Origin: an uncultured Candidatus Saccharibacteria bacterium
Lineage (GTDB): Bacteria; Patescibacteriota; Saccharimonadia; Saccharimonadales; Saccharimonadaceae
NCBI GenBank assembly: GCA_938033695.1
Contig: CALHKE010000005.1
Coordinates: 1 to 18,201, forward strand
Direction of reading: 5' to 3'
DNA: 18,201 nt
How positions within the stretch are numbered: the stretch's first letter is position 1; every line of letters begins with the position of its first letter. Both the position numbers and the translations under genes were made by a program. Positions 6,848-13,958 of this stretch are shown one piece after another. The notes beneath the pieces were generated by a model. The model saw only the letters and a list, made by a program, of their open reading frames with translations. It searched no databases and had not been told where the DNA came from.

Positions 6848-6923
6848 TGGTGGAGCATGGGGGATTCAAACCCCCGACCTCATCAATGCGAATGATGTAT
6901 TCTATCAACTGAACTAATGCCCC
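6848..6923 (-). tRNA. tRNA-Ala, anticodon CGC
   Basis: A complete 76-base cloverleaf with encoded CCA. The acceptor arms are GGGGCAT and ATGCTCC, including the G3:U70 pair that identifies alanine tRNAs. The anticodon arm is CATCA-TTCGCAT-TGATG, giving anticodon CGC, which reads GCG. The T arm is five G against five C. It has its own promoter (6933-6961) and terminator (6811-6836). Confidence 0.95.
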
Positions 6924-6932
6924 GACTAATCA

Positions 6933-6961
6933 ATTATACTCGTTCATCAAAAAATCTTCAA
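6933..6961 (-). promoter_or_regulatory. Promoter of tRNA-Ala(CGC)
   Basis: On the minus strand TTGAAG (6956-6961), a 17-base spacer and TATAAT (6933-6938), nine bases from the tRNA 5' end. It is divergent from the promoter at 6974-7002. Confidence 0.8.
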
Positions 6962-6973
6962 ATATTATTACTA

Positions 6974-7002
6974 TTGACAAGAAAACTTGGCAACGATATA
7001 AT
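6974..7002 (+). promoter_or_regulatory. Consensus promoter of the membrane protein / XRE regulator operon
   Basis: TTGACA (6974-6979), a 17-base spacer and TATAAT (6997-7002) are an exact match. An imperfect copy of the operator (acaagaaaacttgg, 6977-6990) overlaps the -35 and spacer. Confidence 0.9.
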
Positions 7003-7012
7003 ATGACTTATA

Positions 7013-7026
7013 CCAAGTATACTTGG
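7013..7026 (+). promoter_or_regulatory. Operator: 14-bp perfect inverted repeat CCAAGTATACTTGG
   Basis: The palindrome lies 10 bases after the -10, on the transcription start. A second site matching 11 of 14 bases lies 36 bp upstream inside the promoter (6977-6990). The XRE-type protein encoded by the second gene is the obvious candidate to bind both sites and repress its own operon. The binding is inferred. Confidence 0.7.
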
Positions 7027-7046
7027 CAAAATAACGGAGAGATTTT

Positions 7047-7349
7047 ATGAATAAAAACGAAATTTTAGATAAAAGCCGTAAAGAGAATAAAAAGCTTGAT
7101 GAAATGGAGCGTGACGCGCTATATCGAGCTGGGTATATGGCAAGTGTCGTGGGTGGGCTTCTGTGTATTTGTCTTCCCTTGCTTGAATCGATTTTGATGA
7201 GAAAGATTAATAACGGCCCATGGATTATTTTCTTTGCGATGGACGCAACAATGTTATTGGTGAAGTTTTTCTATTTGAAGAAAAAACATGAATTAGCCAT
7301 AGCTTTGGTACTACTGATTCTTAGTGGTTGGTTTCTATTCTTTTGCTAG
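7047..7349 (+). CDS. Small membrane protein (resembles DUF6442), 100 aa
   Basis: The first 27 residues are charged (ILDKSRKENKKLDEMERDAL). Three hydrophobic segments follow at about residues 30-50, 58-75 and 82-99, so it is an inner-membrane protein with little outside the membrane. The pattern of a SRKENK-type N-terminus, a GLLC motif in the first membrane segment and a KKKHEL loop matches, from memory, DUF6442-type proteins that in Firmicutes sit next to a small XRE regulator. The SD GGAGAG lies six bases before the ATG. It is the first gene of an operon with the regulator 15 bases downstream. Its function is unknown. The pairing suggests a small regulated membrane module that may have been acquired from Firmicutes. 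Confidence 0.8.
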   Translation: MNKNEILDKSRKENKKLDEMERDALYRAGYMASVVGGLLCICLPLLESILMRKINNGPWIIFFAMDATMLLVKFFYLKKKHELAIALVLLILSGWFLFFC

Positions 7350-7364
7350 AGTAAGAGTCTATTT

Positions 7365-7571
7365 ATGGGTGATAAATTAATTTTAAAAAATAATCTGAAA
7401 GAGGTGCGGAATAAAAAAGGTTTTTCACAGGCTCAATTAGCGGACTTAGTGGGTGTATCTAGAAATACGATTAGCTCGATTGAAACTGGGCAATTTAACC
7501 CTACGGCAAAATTGGCATTAGTGCTTTGTGTGGCATTAGATAAAAAATTCGAAGATATATTTTATTTTTAA
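7365..7571 (+). CDS. XRE-family helix-turn-helix transcriptional regulator, 68 aa
   Basis: This stand-alone Cro/C1-type DNA-binding domain has the helix-turn-helix FSQAQLADLVGVSRNTISSI (about residues 21-40) followed by TGQFNPTAKLA and a final helix LDKKFEDIFYF. The length is typical of minimal regulators of this type, which have no effector domain. It probably binds as a dimer to the inverted repeat at 7013-7026 and the related site at 6977-6990, repressing its own operon. GAGTAAGAG before the ATG may serve as SD. A bidirectional terminator at 7592-7621 closes the operon. The TGQFNPTAKLAL stretch is very like Firmicutes homologues I remember, so transfer is plausible. Confidence 0.92.
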   Translation: MGDKLILKNNLKEVRNKKGFSQAQLADLVGVSRNTISSIETGQFNPTAKLALVLCVALDKKFEDIFYF

Positions 7572-7591
7572 TTTGATTTTTGAAGTGCAAG

Positions 7592-7621
7592 AAAAAACGA
7601 GATATGTAATCTCGTTTTTTT
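7592..7621. terminator. Bidirectional terminator between convergent operons
   Basis: ACGAGAT and ATCTCGT pair around a 5-base loop, with A-run and T-run on either side, so the hairpin works in both directions. It ends the XRE operon and the ABC transporter transcript, whose stop is at 7630. Confidence 0.9.
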
Positions 7622-7629
7622 GTTTAGTT

Positions 7630-8871
7630 TTATTGTTTCTTGAAAATAGCACCCATGAGCTTGATGAAGTTTGGTTTTTCGCCATACATTAGAATACCGA
7701 CGCGGTAAATGCGGGCGGAAAGCCAGCCGATAAAGTAGGTACTGACGATTAAAACTAAGATTGAAAGGATAATTTCCAGGGTCGAAACATTGGAAATAAT
7801 GGCGCGAGTAAACATCATCATCGGTGCGGTGAATGGGAAGTAGGAGAGGAAGACATTGAATGGGGTATCGGCATTGCCGGAATTGATGGCAGACATTGTG
7901 GCGATGAAAGTGAAGACGATGATAATCTGGACCGGCATAATTGCAGAACTGAGTTCGTCAATCTTAGAGACGGTGGAAGCAAAGGCACCATAGAGGAAGG
8001 AGTAAATTAGGAAGCCAAGCAGGAAGAAAATTAACATATAGACGAGAATCTGAGTTGGGATATTAGAAATAATTTGATTTACAGGAAAGTCTGGGTTGTT
8101 GGCAGAGGAAATTTTCACGCAGATGAAAGCTTCGATAATGATGGCGGCGATTTGGATGAGTCCGGCGAGGCTGGTAGAAATGATTTTACCGAAAAGCAGA
8201 GCGTTTGGCTTAACTGAGGTAGCGAGGACTTCCATGGCGCGAGAAGTTTTTTCGGTGACTACACTATTCATAACGTGTGAGCCATAGAAAGTGATGGCCA
8301 TGTAGAGAGCGTAGATGAGAACAAAAGTATAAATCACAGAGGCGGCGCCGTTTTTATTGACGGTTTCGAGATTGATTTTTACGTCAGGATTTAAGACCTT
8401 AGCAATGGCGGCCGGTGCAAGATTTTGTTCGGCGAGTAGGTCGGCTTGGCGCATGTTTTTGACGATCGTATCGATAGATTGAACTTCGCGAACACTAGCA
8501 TCGCTAAAGCCAATCTTGGAATATTCGGTAACTTCCGTGAGATTATGATTAGCTTCAATGAAGAATTTAGCCTTGTCGTCAATCACTTCCTGCTTAGCCT
8601 CTTCATTGGACTTATCAGTGAGCTTTACTTCGTAATTTGGTAGGGCGGCATGGATGGTCTGGATGAGAGTTTCGGAGTTTTGATAATCGGTTTTAATCAG
8701 AGCGACAGGAGTATTATCGGAAGAACCGAAAAGTTTTAGGTCGGAAATCAGTTGAGGCAAGAAGAAAACGCCGGCAAGAATGATGGCCATAATGCCGGTG
8801 GAGATAAGATAGCCCTTGCTGAGTACGATTTTCTTAAATTCATATTTGAAAACGGTGAAAAATTGTTGCAT
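7630..8871 (-). CDS. ABC transporter permease, ABC-2 / NatB-like
   Basis: This is the membrane subunit of an ABC exporter, partner of the ATPase encoded just upstream. The layout is that of the ABC-2 type: one membrane segment near residues 20-42, a large extracytoplasmic domain of about 140 residues, then about five membrane segments (the first near VIYTFVLIYALYMAITFYG) to the C-terminus. This matches NatB-type sodium or drug exporters, but the substrate cannot be deduced. I chose the ATG at 8871 (MQQFF) over the one at 8892: it has an SD (AAGGGAAG), starts after the ATPase stop at 8882, and gives the usual N-terminus before the first membrane segment. The length is 413 aa. Confidence 0.9.
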   Translation of the reverse strand: MQQFFTVFKYEFKKIVLSKGYLISTGIMAIILAGVFFLPQLISDLKLFGSSDNTPVALIKTDYQNSETLIQTIHAALPNYEVKLTDKSNEEAKQEVIDDKAKFFIEANHNLTEVTEYSKIGFSDASVREVQSIDTIVKNMRQADLLAEQNLAPAAIAKVLNPDVKINLETVNKNGAASVIYTFVLIYALYMAITFYGSHVMNSVVTEKTSRAMEVLATSVKPNALLFGKIISTSLAGLIQIAAIIIEAFICVKISSANNPDFPVNQIISNIPTQILVYMLIFFLLGFLIYSFLYGAFASTVSKIDELSSAIMPVQIIIVFTFIATMSAINSGNADTPFNVFLSYFPFTAPMMMFTRAIISNVSTLEIILSILVLIVSTYFIGWLSARIYRVGILMYGEKPNFIKLMGAIFKKQ

Positions 8872-8881
8872 ACTTCCCTTT

Positions 8882-9763
8882 CTATTCCGCATATTCGATA
8901 AAGATATCTTTTAGAGTTGATTCGAGGTCGCCAATTTGGTCGATCGGATATTTTTTGATAAGGTCACTCATGGTTTTGGTGCGGTCTTCGTCTTTTTTTA
9001 GGCGATAAACTAATTCACCTTCGCGCAGAATCTCGGTTTGTTCTGGGAGGGCGGCGTGGATTTTTTCGACTTCATCGGATTTGACGAGGAGTTTATTTTT
9101 GCGATGATTCTTGAGAATTTGGCGAAGATTGCCTTGGAGTTTAATTTCACCTTCCTTCAAGATGAGGATATCGTCACAAAATTCAGAAACGTAATCCATT
9201 TGGTGGCTGGAAAAGAGGACGATTTTGCCGCGCTTGATTTGTTCGCGCACCACCTCTTCGAGAAGCTGAGAGTTGACAGGGTCGAGGCCGGAAAATGGTT
9301 CATCGAAAATCACAATATCTGGGTTGTGAACGATACAGGAAATGAGCTGGATTTTTTGCTGGTTACCCTTGGAAAGAGTTTTAAGCTTAGCGTTCTTATA
9401 ATCGGTCATTTGGAGGAAATCTAGCCAGTAGTCAATCGATGCGATGGCGGTTTTCTTATCGACGCCTTTTAGTGCGGCTAAATAAATTAACTGATCGACG
9501 ATTTTGTCGTTCGGATAGAGACCGCGTTCCTCTGGGAGATAACCGAGGCTGACCTTGGAATAATCAATAGGCTTACCGTCGAGAAGTACTTTGCCGGAAG
9601 TTGGCTGGAAAACTTGCATGAGAATGCGGATGGTGGTGGTTTTACCGGCGCCATTGCGGCCGAGTAGGCCGAAGGCTTTGCCGCTTTCGACGGTGAAACT
9701 AAGATCTTTTAGGACTTTTTTGTCACCAAATTTTTTGGTGAGATTTTTGATTTCTAATTTCAT
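8882..9763 (-). CDS. ABC transporter ATP-binding protein, NatA-like
   Basis: This cytoplasmic ATPase drives the NatB-like permease encoded 10 bases downstream. All nucleotide-binding motifs are visible: Walker A GRNGAGKT (residues 35-42), the GYLPEERGLY loop in place of the Q-loop region (about 74-83), signature LSKGN (130-134, the variant common in NatA-type exporters), Walker B VIFDEP (151-156) and switch His in SSHQ (187). An extra C-terminal domain of about 80 residues follows, as in this subfamily. The ATG at 9763 is chosen because GGAGGT lies three bases upstream. The alternative at 9793 would add ten residues and has no SD. It is about 105 bases downstream of glyA on the same strand. 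Confidence 0.95.
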   Translation of the reverse strand: MKLEIKNLTKKFGDKKVLKDLSFTVESGKAFGLLGRNGAGKTTTIRILMQVFQPTSGKVLLDGKPIDYSKVSLGYLPEERGLYPNDKIVDQLIYLAALKGVDKKTAIASIDYWLDFLQMTDYKNAKLKTLSKGNQQKIQLISCIVHNPDIVIFDEPFSGLDPVNSQLLEEVVREQIKRGKIVLFSSHQMDYVSEFCDDILILKEGEIKLQGNLRQILKNHRKNKLLVKSDEVEKIHAALPEQTEILREGELVYRLKKDEDRTKTMSDLIKKYPIDQIGDLESTLKDIFIEYAE

Positions 9764-9784
9764 TTTACCTCCATGGTTAGATAT

Positions 9785-9790
9785 ATTATA
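9785..9790 (-). promoter_or_regulatory. Possible -10 of the ABC transporter operon
   Basis: TATAAT on the minus strand about 20 bases before the ATPase start, with no convincing -35. There is no terminator between glyA and this point, so read-through from glyA is also possible. Confidence 0.35.
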
Positions 9791-9868
9791 CACCTGTGCG
9801 ATTTTGCTTGGATGGTTTTTGCTCGGATTATTGGCGTGGTGATTTTTATTAATTTTGGTAACGCGTGT

Positions 9869-11230
9869 TTAGTTAATGCCGGGGACTGGGAATTTTGCGG
9901 CGAGAGTTTCGACTTGACGGCGGATTTCGGTCAGCTGGGGTTCGGCGGTAGAGAGATTTTCTTCGGATTTTACGGATAGACAGATATCCATGACTTGTTT
10001 CATCCAATCAGCAATTTGCTGCATTTCAAGAATGCCCATACCGCGGGTGGTGATGGCGGGAGTGCCGAGACGGACGCCGGATGGACGGAAGGCGGCGGAA
10101 GTGTCTTCTGGGACAGCGTTGGCGTTTAGGGTGAGGCCGACGAGGTCGAGGGCGCGTTCATAGAATTTACCATCGATGCCAAAATTCTTTTTAACGTTGA
10201 CGAGGATGAGATGATTTTCGGTGCCATTACCTTGGAGGATGAAGCCGTGATCTTGAAGTGCTTTAGCGAGAGCCTTGGCGTTTTCGACTATCTTGGCGGA
10301 ATATTGCTTGAAATCATCGGAGAGAGCTTCCTTAAAAGCGATGGCTTTAGCGGCAATAATGTGTTCGAGCGGGCCACCCTGAGTACCTGGAAAGACTGCG
10401 CGATCGATGAGAATCGGGATGTTTTCGAGGGTGTGCTCGGGTTTTTTCAAAGGTGAGGCAACATTGCCTTTGGAAAGAATGAGACCGCCGCGTGGGCCGC
10501 GAAGAGTTTTATGAGTGGTAGTAGTCATAACATGAAAACCGAAATCTAAAGGATTTGGATGGACGCCACCCGCGATGAGGCCGGCGACGTGAGCCATGTC
10601 AGCCATCAGAAGTGCGCCGATTTTTTGACCAATTCTGGCAATGCGGGCAAAATCAGGAATTTTCATGAAAGCAGAGTAGCCGATGAGAATAATGCGAGGT
10701 TTTTCGGTGAGTGCGAGGCGCTCAATTTCATCGTAATCAAGGTCGCCGTCTGGGGTGACGCCGTAATTGATGAAGTTGTAGATTTTGGCGGAACGAGTGA
10801 CTGGACAACCATGAGTGAGATGACCACCGTGACCGAGATTCATGGCCAGAATTTTGTCACCAGGCTGACACCAGGCAAAATAAACTGCTTCATTAGCATT
10901 GGCACCAGAGTGGGGCTGGACGTTAGCGTGGTCGGCATGAAAAAGCTTCATCGCGCGGGCGATGGCGAGGCGTTCGATTTTATCGATATTGGTTTGACCG
11001 CCATAATAACGATAATTTGGTAGGTCGGCGATGATATTTGATTCATCGGCCGGATTGTAGTTTTCTAGATCTTGAAAAGATGGGTAACCTTCGGAATATT
11101 TGTTAGTAAGAACGGTGCCCATAGCTTTTAAGACGTTGGCGGAAACATAATTTTCGCTCGGGATGAGTTCGAGCCCCTTAGATTGGTGGATTTTTTCTTG
11201 ATCAATCAGTGAAAAGATGATATCTGACAT
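9869..11230 (-). CDS. glyA: Serine hydroxymethyltransferase
   Basis: This PLP-dependent cytoplasmic enzyme interconverts serine and glycine with tetrahydrofolate, supplying one-carbon units. Visible motifs are LIPSENYVS (22-30), TNKYSEGYP (42-50), PHSGANANEAVY (106-117), the cofactor-binding aspartate in DMAHVAGL (211-218) and the PLP lysine K241 in TTTTHKTLRGPRGG. At 453 aa it is somewhat longer than most bacterial forms (about 415-430). The difference includes about 22 extra residues between SEGYP and RYYGG (about 51-72), where the family normally runs straight from EGYP to RYYGG. All catalytic residues seen are intact. The SD GGAGAA lies before the ATG, and a possible -10 (11329-11334) lies upstream, back to back with the tRNA promoter. 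Confidence 0.97.
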   Translation of the reverse strand: MSDIIFSLIDQEKIHQSKGLELIPSENYVSANVLKAMGTVLTNKYSEGYPSFQDLENYNPADESNIIADLPNYRYYGGQTNIDKIERLAIARAMKLFHADHANVQPHSGANANEAVYFAWCQPGDKILAMNLGHGGHLTHGCPVTRSAKIYNFINYGVTPDGDLDYDEIERLALTEKPRIILIGYSAFMKIPDFARIARIGQKIGALLMADMAHVAGLIAGGVHPNPLDFGFHVMTTTTHKTLRGPRGGLILSKGNVASPLKKPEHTLENIPILIDRAVFPGTQGGPLEHIIAAKAIAFKEALSDDFKQYSAKIVENAKALAKALQDHGFILQGNGTENHLILVNVKKNFGIDGKFYERALDLVGLTLNANAVPEDTSAAFRPSGVRLGTPAITTRGMGILEMQQIADWMKQVMDICLSVKSEENLSTAEPQLTEIRRQVETLAAKFPVPGIN

Positions 11231-11342
11231 AATTTCTCCATGTTAAATTAGATGTGCGTTAAATAAATCACGTTAATAAACTGAAAAAATTAGTACATAG
11301 ATATCAATTCCCTTTAATTCTGCTGTTTATTATACCTTAAAA

Positions 11343-11372
11343 TTGACAAAAAAGTTAGAGGTTTGATATAAT
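11343..11372 (+). promoter_or_regulatory. Promoter of tRNA-Ala(GGC)
   Basis: TTGACA (11343-11348), an 18-base spacer and TATAAT (11367-11372). The expected start is about 13 bases before the mature tRNA 5' end. Confidence 0.85.
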
Positions 11373-11392
11373 TATCCTATCGCAAGATGTTT

Positions 11393-11469
11393 GGGGCATT
11401 AGCTCAGTTGGCTAGAGCGCTTCAATGGCATTGAAGAGGTCATGAGTTCGAGTCTCATATGCTCCACCA
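11393..11469 (+). tRNA. tRNA-Ala, anticodon GGC
   Basis: A complete 77-base cloverleaf with encoded CCA. The acceptor arms GGGGCAT and ATGCTCC carry the alanine-specific G3:U70 pair. The anticodon arm CTTCA-ATGGCAT-TGAAG gives GGC, which reads GCC and GCU. It has its own promoter and terminator and is the second alanine tRNA of the window. Confidence 0.96.
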
Positions 11470-11485
11470 AATATTTCGCATGAAG

Positions 11486-11507
11486 GCAACCGTGAGGTTG
11501 TTTTTTT
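11486..11507 (+). terminator. Terminator of tRNA-Ala(GGC)
   Basis: GCAACC, a GTGA tetraloop (GNRA type) and GGTTGT are followed by a run of T. It has the same stem as the terminator of the other alanine tRNA. Confidence 0.85.
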
Positions 11508-11559
11508 GTTGTTTTATAAAATAAGCATTTGCGTTTTGTGGTAAAATATATTTAGACTA

Positions 11560-11588
11560 TTTACGGATGAGTCTTATCATATTATAAT
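11560..11588 (+). promoter_or_regulatory. Promoter of the Wzz/tyrosine kinase gene, probably leaderless
   Basis: TTTACG (11560-11565), a 17-base spacer and TATAAT (11583-11588). The ATG follows after only seven bases and no SD exists, so transcription probably starts at the ATG. A second candidate, TGG-TAAAAT (11539-11547), would give a longer 5' UTR. Confidence 0.6.
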
Positions 11589-11595
11589 ATTTGAT

Positions 11596-13323
11596 ATGGA
11601 AGAGATTAACTTGAGAGACTTGTTAATTTACTTTAGGAAGCACCTGCTGTTATTTTTTGCGATGGTGATTCTTTGTGTTTCGGCCGGCACTGCTTATACG
11701 ATTTTGGTGCAAAAACCTGAATACAAATCACGGGCGACGATTATTTTGAGCTCGGATAAATCGAAGACTACGGTGCAGAGCGAAATTACTGCGAATAAAA
11801 ATTTGATTGATACCTATACTGAGGTGGTGAAATCACATCGTGTACTCGATCGCGTGATTAGTGAAAATAATTTGGCGGATTCTTTTGAAACTTTAAGTAC
11901 GAAGATTAGTGTTTCTTCTTTGAAAAATACGGAAATTATCAGTATTTCTGTGGTGGATAAGGAAGCTTACCGAAGTTACGAGATTGCGAACTGGGTGGCA
12001 GATATTTTTAAGGAAGAAATTTCGCAGATTTACAACGATACGAGTGTGAATATTCTCGATCACGCGGTGGAGCCGAAGAGTCCATATAATGTCGATGTGG
12101 TGAAGCAAGAAATTATTTATATGGTGGCTGGCATGGTGCTCGGCGGCGGGATTATTTTGGTGCTATTTTATTTCGACCGCACGATTAAAACCACGGAGCA
12201 GATTGAGGAAATTTTCAAGTTGCCAATTTTTGGCAAGGTGCACAAATTAGAAACAGAAAAACAGAAGAAAAAGCGTAAAAAGTTGGAAGCGAAGCTGGCT
12301 AAGCTCGAAGCGAAGCGTTTGAAAAAAGAAGCAAAAGAACAGCAAAAACTCGAGAAATTGAAACAAAAGGAAGCAGAAAAAGAAGCTGAATTGCAGGCGA
12401 AGGCGGAACAGGAGGCAGCCGAAAAAGCAGCCGAAGAGGCAGCGAAGAAGGCTATTGAAGAGGCTGAAAAAGCGAAGGGCACGCTGGAGAGACCTTTTGT
12501 CGAGATTAAGGCGGTAGGGCGTAAGATTATCGCCGAAGAAAAAGCGATTCAAGAGAAGATTGCCTTAGAGCAAGAAAAAATTGCCGCAGAAAAAGAAGCG
12601 GAAATTGCCAATGTGGAAGAGGTGGAAAAGGTGGAGATTAATGAAGATTCGGAGCTGGTACTACGTGACAACCCGAAGATGTCGGTGGCGGAGGATTTTC
12701 GCACGATTCGTACTAGTTTATACTTCTCATTAAATAATCAGAATTCGAATACAGTGCTGTTTTGTAGTTCGAGAGCGCACGAAGGTAAGAGTTTTATTGT
12801 TGCAAACTTGGCGGTGGCTTTTGCGAAAACTAACAAGAAAGTGCTCCTGATTGACTGTGATATGCGCCTAGGTCGTCAACATGAAATTTTTGAATTAAGT
12901 AATCAGTTTGGTCTTTCAAATATTTTGGCGGAAGGGGACTTAAAGAAATTGCGTCAATACGCTTTGAAGACGAATGTAAAAAATCTTGAGGTGATCACGC
13001 GTGGCGTGGTACCACCAAATCCAAGTGAGCTTCTGGAATCAAAGAAGATGGAAATGTTGCTTTCTGAAGTGAAAAAGCACTATGATTACGTACTAATCGA
13101 TGGTACACCGATTGAAGGAATTTCGGATTCTCTGATTTTGGCGAAGCGAGCTGATAGAGTGATTATGGTTTGTGCGGCGAACGAAACCACGATTGAAGAT
13201 TTGCAAAATTCGAAGCGCGCGCTGGAAGCGATTGAGATTAATATGCCTGGGGTGATTTTGAACCAGGTGGTGGATAAGCGCCGTGGTGGGAAGAATAATT
13301 ATTATAGTTACTATAATAATTAA
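11596..13323 (+). CDS. Wzz-like chain-length regulator fused to a bacterial tyrosine kinase (CpsC-CpsD type)
   Basis: It controls polymerisation and export of surface polysaccharide from the membrane. The Wzz part has membrane segments at about residues 16-38 and 173-193, with an extracytoplasmic domain between. A highly charged, probably coiled-coil insert rich in Lys, Glu and Ala (about 218-350) follows. The kinase domain has a Walker A-like SSRAHEGKS (391-399), Walker A' VLLIDCD (416-422) and Walker B YVLID (498-502). The C-terminus carries four tyrosines (Y569, Y570, Y572, Y573), the usual autophosphorylation cluster. The Walker A lacks the usual first glycine and has Phe after GKS. Fused Wzz-kinase proteins are known, but the long charged insert is unusual. 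It converges with the VanZ-like gene, with a 61-base gap and no clear terminator. Confidence 0.93.
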   Translation: MEEINLRDLLIYFRKHLLLFFAMVILCVSAGTAYTILVQKPEYKSRATIILSSDKSKTTVQSEITANKNLIDTYTEVVKSHRVLDRVISENNLADSFETLSTKISVSSLKNTEIISISVVDKEAYRSYEIANWVADIFKEEISQIYNDTSVNILDHAVEPKSPYNVDVVKQEIIYMVAGMVLGGGIILVLFYFDRTIKTTEQIEEIFKLPIFGKVHKLETEKQKKKRKKLEAKLAKLEAKRLKKEAKEQQKLEKLKQKEAEKEAELQAKAEQEAAEKAAEEAAKKAIEEAEKAKGTLERPFVEIKAVGRKIIAEEKAIQEKIALEQEKIAAEKEAEIANVEEVEKVEINEDSELVLRDNPKMSVAEDFRTIRTSLYFSLNNQNSNTVLFCSSRAHEGKSFIVANLAVAFAKTNKKVLLIDCDMRLGRQHEIFELSNQFGLSNILAEGDLKKLRQYALKTNVKNLEVITRGVVPPNPSELLESKKMEMLLSEVKKHYDYVLIDGTPIEGISDSLILAKRADRVIMVCAANETTIEDLQNSKRALEAIEINMPGVILNQVVDKRRGGKNNYYSYYNN

Positions 13324-13384
13324 GATTTAGTTTATTTAGATATTTGGGTTAGTGATCGATATGGGGTTTTTGATGTGTAGTGAA

Positions 13385-13939
13385 CTACTTATGAGATCGT
13401 GTTTTGATTTTATTAAAAAGCTTGATGATTAAATACGTAATAATTGTGCCGATGCTGGCACCGAGAGTATCTATCAAGATGTCACGAAATTGAGCGGAGC
13501 GGCCAGGAACGAAAATTTGATGAATCTCGTCAGTACAGGCGTAGAGGAAACTGAGGAGAACGCTCATAGCGAGTGCATATTTGAGAGGGTCTAGGGGAGC
13601 TTTCTTTGCGAAGGTTTTTGTAGTCTGAAGTTTAGATTTTTCTGTGAGTGGATTGTTTAATTTTAACCAGTTTCTTAGATTAAGGAAGAAGAGGCTGCCT
13701 AGAATGGCATATTCGGTGAAGTGGGCGGTTTTTCGCACCAGAAAAATTAGGGTGCTTAGACTGATTAAGTTATTTTCTAGGCCGTGACGCACGTGCGGAA
13801 AATTTTGGGCGATAAAATCAACGAAGAGATTGCTTTGGGCGTCGGAAGAGTTGTGACCGAAGGAGGACATAATAAAAATGAAGCACATCTGCAAAATAGA
13901 CAGTGTGGGTAGAATAAGTCGGTGAATTTTGATTGTCAT
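13385..13939 (-). CDS. VanZ-like membrane protein, 184 aa
   Basis: VanZ-family motifs are present: RKTAHFTEYAILG (residues 69-81), then a DEIHQIFVPGRSAQFRD stretch with D137, E138 and H140 and the PGR at 145-147, followed by DTLGASIG. Four hydrophobic segments are visible (about 8-25, 60-90 partly, 120-136, 160-174), so it is an integral membrane protein. VanZ was named for low-level teicoplanin resistance. Most homologues have no proven function, though they often sit in envelope or polysaccharide loci, as here. The ATG lies six bases after TGA-TAGAAT without an SD. Downstream of the LCP gene, it is separated by a 35-bp tandem repeat. Confidence 0.9.
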   Translation of the reverse strand: MTIKIHRLILPTLSILQMCFIFIMSSFGHNSSDAQSNLFVDFIAQNFPHVRHGLENNLISLSTLIFLVRKTAHFTEYAILGSLFFLNLRNWLKLNNPLTEKSKLQTTKTFAKKAPLDPLKYALAMSVLLSFLYACTDEIHQIFVPGRSAQFRDILIDTLGASIGTIITYLIIKLFNKIKTRSHK

Positions 13940-13945
13940 TAAACT

Positions 13946-13954
13946 ATTCTATCA
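13946..13954 (-). promoter_or_regulatory. Extended -10 directly before the VanZ-like gene
   Basis: On the minus strand TGA-TAGAAT is followed by six bases (AGTTTA) and the ATG at 13939. No SD and no good -35 are seen. It borders the tandem repeats. Confidence 0.45.
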
Positions 13955-13958
13955 TTTT

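Noticed and set aside
6848..7571. tRNA-Ala(CGC) as an integration site for the XRE module
   Set aside because: The module lies at the 5' side of the tRNA, no integrase is seen, and no duplicate of the tRNA 3' end is visible.
8871..8892. Upstream start of the permease at 8892
   Set aside because: It overlaps the ATPase gene and lacks an SD; the ATG at 8871 has one.
9763..9793. Upstream start of the ATPase at 9793
   Set aside because: The extra ten residues are not typical of the family, and GGAGGT lies just before 9763.
12168..12552. Minus-strand frames rich in Phe, Ser and Cys inside the kinase gene
   Set aside because: They are the antisense of the repetitive Lys/Glu/Ala codons of the coiled-coil insert and have no start signals.
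13324..13384. Terminator between the convergent Wzz-kinase and VanZ-like genes
   Set aside because: No stable stem with a T-run can be found in either direction in this gap.
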